A DNA stretch of 64,000 nt from Shinisaurus crocodilurus. Taxonomy: Eukaryota; Chordata; Lepidosauria; Squamata; Shinisauridae. Both the position numbers and the translations under genes were made by a program. Below are positions 19,501 to 29,670 of this stretch, piece after piece. The notes under the pieces are model-generated. The model was given only the letters and a program-made list of their open reading frames with translations. It ran no database searches and was not told the origin of the DNA. The number at the start of each line of letters is the position of its first letter. Position 1 is the stretch's first letter. The stretch spans positions 620,001-684,000 of the forward strand of contig JAHFWL010000434.1 of assembly GCA_021292165.1 (NCBI GenBank), in the 5' to 3' direction.

Positions 19501-20205
19501 TGAGAAAACTATCTGGGCCCTAGATGTGTTTGTAGTCCAACACATCTGGAGGGCACTAGGTTGGGGAAGGTTACTGTTGAAATGTGAATTTCCGTGTAGA
19601 CTTTTTAAAATTGTGTGGTTTAATGTGGAAATGGACAGAAGGGACTTATGAACACATGTAGGAGTGACATGCATTGGAAATAGATGGAGCCAGCCATCCC
19701 TACCTACGGCATCTCTACAAACTGTTACTTACTCCACTGGCTTCTAAAGTTTTGTCACAAGAGCAGAAGTACTTGTTCATATTTTCTTTGGAGCCCTTTT
19801 ATTTTGCTCATTTGGAAACAAGAATGGCATTTAGAAAAAAAACCTGATAAACAATGACCCATTTAGATATTGTCCTGATCTTTCACTTATTGGAAGACAG
19901 CAGGTAGTGTAAGAGTTAATTTCCAGATTCCCTTTTTCCCCCTTCATGAAGAATAGGGTTGTTCTCTTGACAGTTTTCTAATGGAAATAAATGACTTTCC
20001 TTTTTTAAAACCCAAACATCTGATCACATGAGGCTCTTGTCATGTGGAGTTTTGAACTATGTGGACTCAAATTCATCTGTCATGTGTGGGTTAGAAAAGT
20101 CTCCTTGAAGTCTACAGAGAATCTAGTTGTGCTTTTGCAAAGTGTACAACCTTTGAGAGGGAGAGAAAGGTTAGCTTTGTTACTGCAGAGTATGTGTCCT
20201 TATGA
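19501..20205. other. Anonymous sequence
   Basis: 19530-19575 is the right arm of a CAGCCTTCCCCAACC-type hAT; the rest shows nothing recognisable. Confidence 0.45.
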
Positions 20206-20455
20206 CAGGTGTGGGCAACATGCAGCCCCCACCATTCCCCAGTGCGGCCCCTGATGCCTCCATAAATATCGGGGGTGGGAGGGGAAGGGGAGAATTGACT
20301 AAATTTGTCCGTAGTAATCCTCCATAGTAGTTTGTCACCAAATTTTGGTGGCAAACTATCAATGTTTTTCTTTTTTGGCCATGGTGGCAGCAAAAAGAGT
20401 GCAGCCTGGGGGGGGGGGGATTGACCCATGGTAACTTCCAAAGTTGCCCACCCCT
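20206..20455. mobile_element. Non-autonomous hAT element (GGTGTGGGCAAC family)
   Basis: Ends CAGGTGTGGGCAACATG and AAAGTTGCCCACCCCTG are inverted repeats. Flanking octamers agree only 5 of 8, so the insertion is old. Short internal palindromes occur near 20320-20360. Confidence 0.65.
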
Positions 20456-20474
20456 GTTTCATGACATGCCCCAT

Positions 20475-20582
20475 CATGAACATAGGAAGAGCCCTGCTAG
20501 ATCAGACTGAGAGTCCCATCTAGTCCAGCATCCTGTTCACAATGTAGCCAGTCAGATGCCCCAATGGGAAGCACACAAGAGA
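20475..20582 (-). mobile_element. L3/CR1-like LINE 3' end
   Basis: GAACATAGGAAGAGCCCTGCTAGATCAGAC and CTAGTCCAGCATCCTGTTC match the complement of 22120-22228. Confidence 0.8.
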
Positions 20583-20695
20583 GCACAACAAAAAATGGAG
20601 AGGAGGATGAGGATTATGTAAGCCGCCTTGGGTTCCTTGCAGGAAAAAAGGCGGGGTATAAATATAATAAATAAATAAATAAATAAATAAATAGG
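20583..20695 (+). mobile_element. Sauria-type SINE, 3' half
   Basis: Starts at AAATGGAGAGGAGGATGAGG and runs through GCCGCCTTGGGTTCCTTGCAG to an (AAAT)n tail; 5'-truncated. Confidence 0.9.
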
Positions 20696-20756
20696 CACCA
20701 TAGCCCACTCCTGTGGTTGCTTCCCAGCAGCTGGTGATCGGTGAAATAATGCCTCT

Positions 20757-21085
20757 GAACAGACTGGCCCATAGCTCAGTGGTCAAGTATATACTTTGCA
20801 TCTGAGACATTCCCAGGTTCTGTCCAAGCCACCTGCAGATGGGGCTTTCAAAGACCCCCATCTGAAACCATAGAAGCCACCACCCACTCAGTATAAACTA
20901 GCCTCCCCCCAACCTCCAGATGTTTTGGACTACAACTCCAATCAGCCCCGTACATGGTTGGGATTATGGGAGTTTTAGTCCAAAGGTTCTGGGAGTGTGT
21001 GCCAGGTTGGGGAAGGCTGGTGTAGGTAATAATGAGCTACGTGGGCCAATGGTCTGAGTTATTGTACGGCAGCTTCCTATGTTTC
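20757..21085 (+). mobile_element. tRNA-Ala-type SINE, split by a hAT fragment
   Basis: The head CCCATAGCTCAGTGGTCAAGTA..CAGGTTCTGTCC keeps tRNA A and B boxes. The tail GGGCCAATGGTCTGAGT..GGCAGCTTCCTATGTTTC matches the complement of 36981-37050. Interrupted at about 20899-21022 by a CCTCCCCCCAACC..GGTTGGGGAAGGCTG palindrome. Confidence 0.75.
20899..21022. mobile_element. CAGCCTTCCCCAACC-type hAT MITE in a SINE
   Basis: Arms CCAGATGTTTTGGACTACAAC and TTTTAGTCCAAAGGTTCTGG are complementary; the right end is GGTTGGGGAAGGCTG. The target duplication is too diverged to call. Confidence 0.65.
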
Positions 21086-21184
21086 TCTCCGAGCCAGGCA
21101 CGTGTACATGTATAACTGACTGACACATGTAAATATTGATCTTGGGTGCCACAGGAAGGTTGCATTTTACACATTATACCACAG

Positions 21185-22228
21185 TGATATTGGCTATTAT
21201 ACATGGACTAAGACTTGAATCAAATGGTGGTTAAAACAAAGAGGGATTGCGAAGAGCTCCAACAGGATGTCTCCAAACAGGAAGAACCGGCATCAAAATG
21301 GCAAATGTGGTTCAGCGTAAGCAAGTGTAAAGTGAGGCATGCTGGGGCAAAAAAATCCCAGCTTCATGTCTATGCTGATGGGATCTGAGCTAGCGGTGAT
21401 TGACCAAGAAAGAGATCTTGGGGTTGTGGTGGACAGTTCAATGAAAATGTCAACCCAGTGTGTGGCTGCTGTGAAAAAGGCAAATTCCATGTTAAGCATG
21501 ACTAGGAAAGGAATTAAAAAATAAATAAAACTGCCAATAGCATACTGCCCTTATACAAATCTATGGTATGACCATACTTGGAATGCTGTATATAGTTCTG
21601 GTCACCACACCTAAAAAAGGGTATTGCAGAGTTGATTGATTGAGTTGGGAAAAGTGCAGAAAAGGGCAACTAAAATGATCAAGGGGTTGGAGCAACTCCT
21701 CTGCAAGGAAAGGTTACAACATCTGGGATTGTTTAGCTTAGAAATGAGGTGAGTAAGAAGAGACATGATAAAGGTGTACAAAATTATGCATTGTATGGAG
21801 AAAGTGGATAGGGAGACATTTTTCTCCCACTCTCATAATACTAGAACACCTGGGGTCATCCCATAAAGCTGATTGGTAGGAGATTCAGGACAGATAAGAG
21901 GAAGTACTTCCATAGTTGAACTATGGAATTTACTTCCACGAGATGTAGTGATGACCACTGATTTGGATGGCTTTAAAAAGGGATTGGACAAATTCATGGA
22001 GAAGGCTATCAATGGCTACTAGTCCTGATGGCTATATGCTACCTCCAGTATCAGAGACAGTATGCCTATGTGCACCAGTTGCTGGGGAACATGGGTGGGA
22101 GGGTGCTGTTGCACTCATGTCTTGCTTGTGGGTTTCCCATGGGCAGCTGGTTGGCCACTGTGTGAACAGAATGCTGGACTAGATGGACCCTTGGTCTGAT
22201 CCAGCATGGCTCTTCTTATGTTCTTAAA
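21185..22228 (+). mobile_element. L3/CR1-like LINE, 3' kilobase
   Basis: Coding debris is followed by the family 3' UTR. Frame 21339-21524 reads LAVIDQERDLGVVVDSSMKM and VAAVKKANSMLSMTRKGI, the post-catalytic RT region typical of CR1/L3 elements. The stretch GTTGCTGGGGAACATGGGTG..CTGGACTAGATGGACCC ends in GCATGGCTCTTCTTATGTTC. This is the longest of the related copies (1652, 8675, 12298, 20475, 42139, 44995). Multiple stops; inactive. Confidence 0.87.
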
Positions 22229-22627
22229 GAATAGAAGCTTTATTACAAAATATATAAGATGACCCAAATATATGACTTCAATACAGAATGGAGAGGTTGG
22301 TTAGATTGACCCAGTTAAGCTTGGACCAGCATCTAGTTATATCATTAGGAAGTAGACAGAGAGAGAGGTGGGGAAGTTACAGTTGCCAAATAAAGGAGTG
22401 GGGTGGGTGCTAGGGATTTGGGAGGCAGCGTTGGAGGCCTGGTTTAAGACCAGAGTTGAGGTTCAAGCTCCATCTTAGGTTGGCTCAAGCTCCACAAAGC
22501 CAGGGAACTGAAAGCTAAGGCTGATACCTTAACCAATGTGCTCCATGATCAGTAATAATGTCATTCAATGTCACAAATTCTGCTTGCTTACAAGCAACAA
22601 ACAGGCATGGGCAACTCATGGGGATTC
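22229..22627. other. Anonymous sequence
   Basis: No gene or repeat recognised. Confidence 0.45.
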
Positions 22628-22635
22628 CTCTAGCA

Positions 22636-22770
22636 TAGTGTTCTCCAACCTTGGGTCCCCAGATGTTTTTGGCCTACAACTCCCAGCATGCCCCAGCTAG
22701 CTATGCTGGCTGGGGCATGCTGGAAGTTGTAGGCCAAAAACATCTGGGGACCCAAGGTTAGAGAACACTG
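22636..22770. mobile_element. Palindromic hAT MITE, perfect 8-bp TSD
   Basis: 135 bp; both arms carry TTCTCCAACCTTGGGTCCCC and TTTTTGGCCTACAACTCCCA or their complements, meeting at a short AGCTAGCTATGCTGGCT centre. The duplication CTCTAGCA (22628-22635, 22771-22778) is exact. The first base has mutated C to T. Confidence 0.95.
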
Positions 22771-22793
22771 CTCTAGCAATATAGTAGGGTTCA

Positions 22794-23252
22794 GGCCTGT
22801 GGCTTATGCTGGCTCAGCTTGTCTGAGTGTGGAAAGCTAAGCAGGGTCAAGCCTGGTTTATTTATTTATTTATTATATTTATGCCCCACCTTTTTCCCTG
22901 AAAGGAACCCAAGGCGGCTTACATAATCCTCCTCCTCCTCCTCCTCCTCCTCCTCCTCCTCCTCCTCCTCCTCTCCATTTTACCCTCACAACAACCCTGT
23001 GAGGTAGGTTAGGCTGAGGGTCAGTGACTGGCCCAAAGTCACCCAGTGAGTTTCATGGCTGAGCGGGGATTTGAACCCGGATCTCTTGAGTCCCAGTCCA
23101 ACACTCTCACCACTACGCCACACTGGCTCTGGTTCTCCAACTGGTTATTACTTGGATGGGAGACCCCTCCTCTAGTTTCCTGCATTGAGCAGGGGGTTGG
23201 ACTTGATAGCCTTGTAGGCTCCTTCCAACTCTATGATCTATGAAATCTATAT
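22794..23252 (+). mobile_element. 5S rRNA-derived SINE split by a Sauria SINE
   Basis: The head (22794-22858) GGCCTGTGGCTTATGCTGG..AAGCTAAGCAGGGTCAAGCC resumes at 23141 with CTGGTTATTACTTGGATGGG and the CR1-like tail. A Sauria SINE lies between, so the 5S SINE is the older of the two. Confidence 0.9.
22859..23140 (-). mobile_element. Full-length Sauria-type SINE nested in the 5S SINE
   Basis: Complement of the 11896 copy, with (CTC)n at 22929-22973. The minus-strand head has B box GGGTTCAAATCC and A box TGGCGTAGTGGTGAGAG. The short direct repeat CTGGTT (22853-22858, 23141-23146) is the likely target duplication. Confidence 0.9.
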
Positions 23253-24744
23253 AGCAAGATGTTTCATAAACCAATACAGGACCAGGTCAGCATGGGGAAT
23301 CTTTCCTGTTCCCAGGCACTCCATCTTCTCCATCTGGATTTGGGCCTGAAAGACCCAGGAAAAGTCTGGGTGCATGGAGGGTAAGTTGTAAGCAAGACCA
23401 ATTTGTGACATTGCACAACTTCATTAGTGCTCATGGGGCATATCTGTTAAGGCATCAGCATAAGCAAAGCTTCCAATTTCCTGGCTTTGTGGAGCTTGAC
23501 TCGTCAAGATAAGATAACTTTAACCTGGTCTTAAAGAGGCAGGATAACAAGGCTAGGGCAAATGGGAAGAGAAGAGGAAATAAGGGGTGACAGCTGAAAG
23601 ATGGTTAGAGATTAATCAAATATCATTAGTACACACTAACCAGCCATTAAGAGAATTCCCCTGAGAAATGGGAAATCTATAGGTTTTAAGCCAATCTTGC
23701 CTTAGCAGATCAAGCGCAAACATGCAGCCTATTCTCACTTGCTGTGAATCAATGCTTTTAACAATGACTAAAGTGTGCTCAGAGGAGTACTAGATAACCT
23801 CATCTAATTTAAAAATAAAACATGCGTACAGCTGAACCGCTGAAATCCAATAAATTCACAAATTACCTCCCAGCCGTAACACTATAAAACACCGTAATGC
23901 AATTCTGGGCTCCTTCACCTCTTCCCTTCTTCAAAAAGAGGAACAAATCCAATATGGAACTTGGGAGGAAGGTGGGAGGTATATGTAATAAAGGCAGCCC
24001 TGGCTGCCTCATAGAGGGGTCAGTAGCATTCGGAAGTCTAATAGCATTTTTATACAGTAGCTGGAGTTGCTCGCGGATGTGGGTGATGCATATGCCGGTT
24101 TCTCCGTTCAAGAGGCAGAAGCCGGCAGCCCTGTTTTAAGCAGCCCAGGTGTATTGTAATGGCTGATTAATTCACTTTCCCAACAACAAAACCCATAAAG
24201 AGCCTGTTAGGGTTTCAGTTCTTTCTTGAAGTTGGTTCCGCGAGGCTGCTAACGCAGTCCCTTTATATGCCCCATATTTTAAGCCCACACCTTAAGAGTT
24301 CTCCTTCAGCTCTGCTCTGGCAGAATGTTTTAGACATTGTGAGTTCTGGTTTCTATGTACCATTGGCCCAGTTCAATGCCTCATGTGTTTTGTGATGTAT
24401 GTGCCAAAGCTCTTGTACATCTGATCCGGACTTCTAATTCCCAAGCAGGTGAGACAATGCTGTGCCAAATACAACCAGTATTGTTGTATTGTTGCAACTC
24501 CAACCTACAACCAGGGTCAAAATTATGCGGGCATCTAACTGTATGGGAAGCCATTTGTTTGGGTGGGACCTCTGTTGTTAATTCATGGGAACTATTTGGA
24601 TGCATGAGATCTCTGGTCTCATCGGCTGATTCACCGCACGTTGATGTTGTGAAATGGATTTTGGCACACTGAACCACGCTTATGAGTGCTTCAACATATG
24701 TCAATTGCAACTCACGACTATATCATTGTTCATTTTTCATGATA
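23253..24744. other. Anonymous sequence, largest repeat-poor stretch
   Basis: No coding exon, RNA gene or repeat could be supported. Small frames near 23863-24139 and 24355-24710 have no recognisable domain. Confidence 0.45.
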
Positions 24745-24960
24745 GGGTGGCCATGTGTCCTCTCTACAGAGGACTGTCCTCTATTCTGAAGGCATCCTCG
24801 AAAGGCTGTCCAGTCCACATCAGGTTTAAAGATAAAGAACCATCAGAAGGAAGAGCTGAGCCTTGGAGCTGCCCATAAAGAGTTAGTACCTGGACAGCAG
24901 GTCAAACAGGCAGGCACACAGGTCACCTGATCAGTTTTCCACACCTGGTCAGTTTTCCAC
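24745..24960 (+). repeat. GGTGGCCATGTGTCCTC dispersed repeat, copy 1
   Basis: Shares AGAGGACTGTCCTCTATTCTGAAGG, AAAGATAAAGAACCATCAGAAG and the CCATAAAG region with 27597-27760 and, inverted, with 34840-34990. Function and class unknown. Confidence 0.55.
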
Positions 24961-24965
24961 AAAGA

Positions 24966-26840
24966 GTCTATTGCACTGCGTTGGAAAGAGCATTATTATG
25001 ACCTTTTAAATCGTAAATCTAAGGTGGATAATGAGATTTTTTCGCAAATCCCGCAAAAACAAATTAGAGAGAAACTTGCAATACTCCCCACTTTGGATGA
25101 AGTAAAAAAAAAGCCATTAATCAAATGAAGAATAACAAAGCTAGTGGACCAGATGGGATTCCTGCTGAAATCTTTAAAGACGGCCCCCCCGAACTTGTAC
25201 AACATCTTCATAAACTCATCGAAAAAATCTGGATAAGAGAAGAGATCCCAGAAGACTTCAGGAATGCCATAATTATCACCCTCTTTAAGAAAGGTGATAG
25301 AACAGACTGTGGAAACTATCGGGGCATTTCTCTCTTAGCTACCGCAGGTAAAACATTTGCCAGGATTCTCGCAAACCGTCTTCTATCTATTTCAGAAGAG
25401 ATCCTCCCTGAAACTCAATATGGTTTCCGCCCCTCTAGAGGGACAGTAGACATGATTTTTACTGCACGTCAGCTCAAGAAAAATGCTGGGAGCAAAATCA
25501 ACCCCTTTATATGGCATTTATTGATCTGGCTAAGGCCTTTAATACTGTAGACCGAACAGCTCTCTGGACTATCCTTATGAAAATTGGATGCCCCAATAAA
25601 TTTGTGAATATCTTGTGACTTCTCCATGACAACATGACGGCAACGGTCTTGGACAACAACGGTTCTCATGGTGCTCCATTTAAAGTGGGATCAGGTGTTA
25701 AACAGGGATGTGTTATTGCCCCAACATTATTTGCTATTTTCATCGCCATGATTTTACATCTTGTCGAGGGGAAACTTCCCACTGGTGTGGGAATTATATA
25801 TCGAACAGATGGAAAGCTTTTTAATCTCAGCAGGCTGAAAGCAAAAAGTAAGGTAATTACAACCTCCGTTGTGGAACTTCAGTATGCTGATGATAATGTG
25901 GTCTCCGCACATTCAGAGGATGATCTCCAAACTATCTTAAATGCTTTTGCAGAAGCATACAGAAAACTTGGTCTCTCACTTAACATCAAAAAAACCAAAG
26001 TGCTTCATCAGCAAGTGCAAGCTAACCCTTTGGTGATGCCATCTATCCAGCTTGGCGGGATAATACTGGAAAATGTCGATCATTTTCTCTATCTTGGCAG
26101 CTATCTTTCTGTTACAGCTAACATCGACAGTGAAATCCAGCATCGTCTGAGCTCCGCAAGTGCCGCGTTTTCTCGAATGAAACATAGTGTTCGAGGATCG
26201 GGATATTTGTAAGAAGACCAAAACACTGGTTTATGAAGCCATTGTATTACCAACTTTATTGTATGCCTGCGAAACATGGACTATCTATAAACGTCACCTC
26301 CAACTCCTTGAAAGATTTCAATAACGTTGCCTCCGGAAAATCCTGCGAATTACTTCGGAAGATAGGCGAACAAATGTCAGTGTACTGGAAGAAGCAAAGA
26401 CTACTAGCATTGAAAAAATGATCCTTCAACGCCAACTTCAGTGGACCGGTCATGTTGTTCGAATGCCTGACTGCCATCTCCCAAAGCAGTTACTTTATTC
26501 CCAACTCAAGGATGGAAAGCGGAATATCGGTGGTCAATATAAGAGGTTTAAAGATGTTCTTAAGGCTAATCTAAAAAAAAATGCAATATAAACATCAAAA
26601 ACTGGGAAGCTCTGGCCCATGAACGATCTAACTGGAGGTTGGCCTTTCACAAAGGTTCTATGGACTTTGAAGAAGCTCGAGTGCAAGGTGAAAGGGAGAA
26701 ACGTGCTAAGCGAAAAGCACGTCAAATAAATCCTTTACAAGACCATCTTCCATCTGGTAACCTGTGTCCTCACTGTGGGAAGCTGTGTGGATCTAGAATT
26801 GGCCTCCACACAGTCACTTACGGACCCATCGCTAGAGTCT
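24966..26840 (+). pseudogene. RT and zinc-finger ORF of the non-LTR element, broken
   Basis: Frames encode a reverse transcriptase: MKNNKASGPDGIPAEIFKDG, NYRGISLLATAGKTFARILANRL, TQYGFRPSRGTVDMIFTARQ, FIDLAKAF, GVKQGCVIAPTLFAIF and the catalytic YADD (25883-25894). LYACETW and a C-terminal CPHCGKLCGSRIGL finger follow. Frameshifts near 25500, 26205, 26320 and 26800, plus a stop near 25617, break it into at least five pieces. The N-terminal endonuclease is missing by 5' truncation. The protein would copy element RNA at a nicked target. Clade assignment (ingi/Vingi-like) is tentative. Confidence 0.85.
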
Positions 26841-26953
26841 ACACAATTTTCTTTAGAATTTTCCTCCTTTTAAAATCTCCTTTTTGTAATTTTTTTTAAT
26901 TATTATTATTATCCTGGAAGACAATCTTACTCGGTCACGAGTGATCGCCTGAC
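24966..26953 (+). mobile_element. Zinc-finger non-LTR retrotransposon, 5'-truncated
   Basis: Two-kilobase LINE copy covering the RT domain and C-terminus. The 3' end TCACGAGTGATCGCCT matches the nested copy at 15931-16904. No poly-A tail is seen. The left boundary is placed where coding similarity begins. Confidence 0.85.
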
Positions 26954-26982
26954 TTTCCACACTACGGTGAGATGTATTTATA

Positions 26983-27160
26983 GGCCTGTGGCTCACACTG
27001 GCTCAGCTTGTCTGAGCGTGGAAAGCTAAGCAGGGTCAGGCCTGGTTATTACTTGGATGGGAGACCCCTCCTCTAGTTTCCTGCATTGAGCAGGGGGTTG
27101 GACTCGATGGCTTTGTAGGCTCCTTCCAACTCTATGATCTAAGAAATCTATGAAATTATT
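26983..27160 (+). mobile_element. 5S rRNA-derived SINE, best complete copy
   Basis: The head GGCCTGTGGCTCACACTGG, then GGAAAGCTAAGCAGGGTCAG (A box plus intermediate element) and GGTTATTACTTGGATGGGAG (C box), follows the 5S rRNA internal promoter in order and spacing. After the C box the sequence departs into CTAGTTTCCTGCATTGAGCA and GGGGGTTGGACTCGATGGC, shared with CR1 tails at 47980-48050. About 178 bp, ending in ATCTAAGAAATCTATGAA. Confidence 0.9.
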
Positions 27161-27238
27161 CAAATATAAATACAGTATGTCTAAATGTGCATCTATACAT
27201 AAGTGAGCATATGCATATTTTATGCAAAAAATCTCACC

Positions 27239-27324
27239 AGCTCCAACCACCATGGCCAATTGGTCAGAGATGATGGGTGTTGTAATCCAAAGCATCTCAT
27301 GGGCACCAGGTTGGAGAAGGCTGT
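27239..27324. repeat. CAGCCTTCCCCAACC-type hAT fragment
   Basis: Complementary arm ending GGGCACCAGGTTGGAGAAGGCTG, with TGGTCAGAGATGATGGGTGTTG inside. Confidence 0.6.
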
Positions 27325-27596
27325 GACTACACAATTGGAAGGAGGCATGGCCAGATCATGCAGAGAGACAGCAGGCAGCCTCCCCTTTAGGGCTCACAGG
27401 AGCTTTGGTTTGCTTATAGAGTGTAGTTCTCAGTTCTCAGGGCACACAGTTAGGGGAACTGCTGCCTTCACTCATTTGCTTATTTAGCCAAAGGGAAGGG
27501 AAACAGACAACAATGGTGACAAAAGATTTTTTCTTTCCTATCATAACCTGTATTCATGGGCTCCTGCTTCTCAGAAACACCATAGAATGGAGGTAG

Positions 27597-27760
27597 AGTG
27601 GCCAGGTGACCTATTTTATAGAGGATAGTCTTCTATTAGAAAAGCTGTCAGAGGGCAGCCCTCTCTTTGAAGGTGTCCTCTATTTGAAGTCCTGTCCAAA
27701 GCAATTTCAGATAAAGAACCATGAGAAGGGTTGCTCTTGGGCAAGAGCTTACCACACCTG
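27597..27760 (+). repeat. GGTGGCCATGTGTCCTC dispersed repeat, copy 2
   Basis: GAGTGGCCAGGTGACCTATTTTATAGAGGATAGTC and AGATAAAGAACCATGAGAAG align with 24745-24860. Confidence 0.55.
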
Positions 27761-29342
27761 GAGTTTAAGCAGAGGCCCTTCTTCCACACTGTTCTTATTA
27801 CAGGGAACAGGTGAGGCAAGTGGAAGTTGTTCCTTTTCCTTGCTCCTATCTCTGGTTGCTCATTCAGAGCAGGTGAACAGGTTTTGCCAGTGGGACCCAT
27901 ACTAGCATGTCGGCCTTGGCAGTTGCCCAACAATGCCAACTCCTGACACCAGCCCTGCTTACTGCCATAGGTAAATAGACATTAAGTCTTGCTCCATGGA
28001 GCAGCTAAGCAATCCGCTAGCCTTTGACTGCTCTCCTTCCTTTCTTTTCACAGGTACACTGAGAAATGTCTAAAGAGGGCCTATTTGCTGGAAAGGAATT
28101 AAGCTGTGTTAATAGTGTCGTCGACCCATATCCTGCAAGTGTGTTCAAGGCCACTCCTGGGACTAACAATGTGGTATTTAAAAATAAAATGATAACAAGC
28201 ATGTCTTTCAAACCTGTAATTGCATTGTTAAGACTCTTTTTAAAAAAATGTAATACTACTTTAAAAAATGTATGTATATTTATATTTTATAATGGCCTTC
28301 AGAGTTAGTACATTCAACATGAACAGTATTTTCTGGTTGCTAGCACATCCTTTCTCTCTGTCTCTCTGTCTCTCTCTCTGTCTCTGTCTCTCTCTCTCTC
28401 TCTCTTGTCCTCAGATAAATTAAAGAATTATTCCAACTGAAAAATTCCATGCCAGAAAGAAAGAAAGAAACAAGAAAGAAATCCCTTTCTTAATTTGAAA
28501 TATGTTGCTTGTTTAGATGCAAAGAGCTCCGTGTTCCAACAACTATTATTCAAAAAACTGGTATTCAGAAATCTGTGGAACTACTTCCATGAGACCATCA
28601 GGGGCTTTAGACTTATTTTTCTCAAATAGCAAGTGGCTTTTGAAATTCAAGGGAAAATCAGAAGCAGCTTGTGAAGTGATGTGGTGGCAGTGGGGCGGAT
28701 GGTTCAGGCATTCAAAGAAAATATTTTTAAAAAAATCTGGGCAAGCCGAGAGCATAAAGATAAGGCTGAGTGTATGTTAAAGCTTGTGTAAGGCCAAGCA
28801 GCTCATTGGATCCTAGCCAATGTTATTTTTAATAAATTTCACGTCCGTTCTTAGCATCATGTTGCCCTATAATTATTTAATAGGGAGAAACTCATGAGGG
28901 AGGGAGAACAGGGTAAAGTGACTTGCACGTTTGTACAGTCAATAGTCCACCAATTTCTGTAATTTGAAATGACCTAGTATGGAAGAAAGAAAAACAAAGC
29001 ATTGGATTTTACAGGACCAGAATTTATAAGATAACTTTTGGGGATCAGATGTGCCTAGAAAGGATACTATCTGTGCTGAGCAGGCTCAAAAGTCAGTTAC
29101 TGATAGTATTCCCCACTATGGTGAAATGTATCATACTTCTATTTAAATTATAGTAATGATTTCCAAAATGATTTCATCTATACTTAGGAAATTAGCATAT
29201 ATAAATTTTATGCAAATCTGCACCCTTTTGTTCCCTCTTTTTTGGTGATGCATTCTCTTTTGTCAATGTGCAAACAGCCTCCTTGGTTGAAATTCAATTC
29301 TTCCATCCCTCAAACAGGATATTTGCAAAGCTGTACCTATTA
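27761..29342. other. Anonymous sequence with (TCTCTG)n tract
   Basis: Pyrimidine microsatellite at about 28353-28407, purine tract near 28455-28485. No gene or LINE remnant recognised; possibly single-copy DNA. Confidence 0.5.
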
Positions 29343-29670
29343 GGCTGGTCCGCACGACATGGAATATTTAACCCACCATTTTGAATATGTGACCCTCAAT
29401 CGGGGCGATCTGGGGTTGTGTCGTGTCATGCAAACCCAGCCACTGTGAGTTATTTGAGCCCTCATATAACCCTACTACTAACAGAGGGTTATGCGAGGGT
29501 TGTTTAACCCTCACATAACCCATGGTGGCCAGGTTCACATGACATGGCTCAACCCCCGATTGGGAGTCACATATTCAAAATGGTGGCTGCACGCACCCAG
29601 CATGTATCATGGCTCATTGTGGGTTACTTAACCCATGATAACCTGCTGTGTCATGCAAACTGAGTCAATA
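29343..29670. repeat. Large imperfect palindrome, probable MITE
   Basis: CATTTTGAATATGTGACCC pairs with GGGAGTCACATATTCAAAATGG; CATGACACGACA-like and ACCCTCACATAACC/GGGTTATGCGAGGGTT segments pair further in. Ends are near AGGCTGGTCCGCACGACATGG and GTGTCATGCAAACTGAGTC. No target duplication could be called. Confidence 0.6.
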
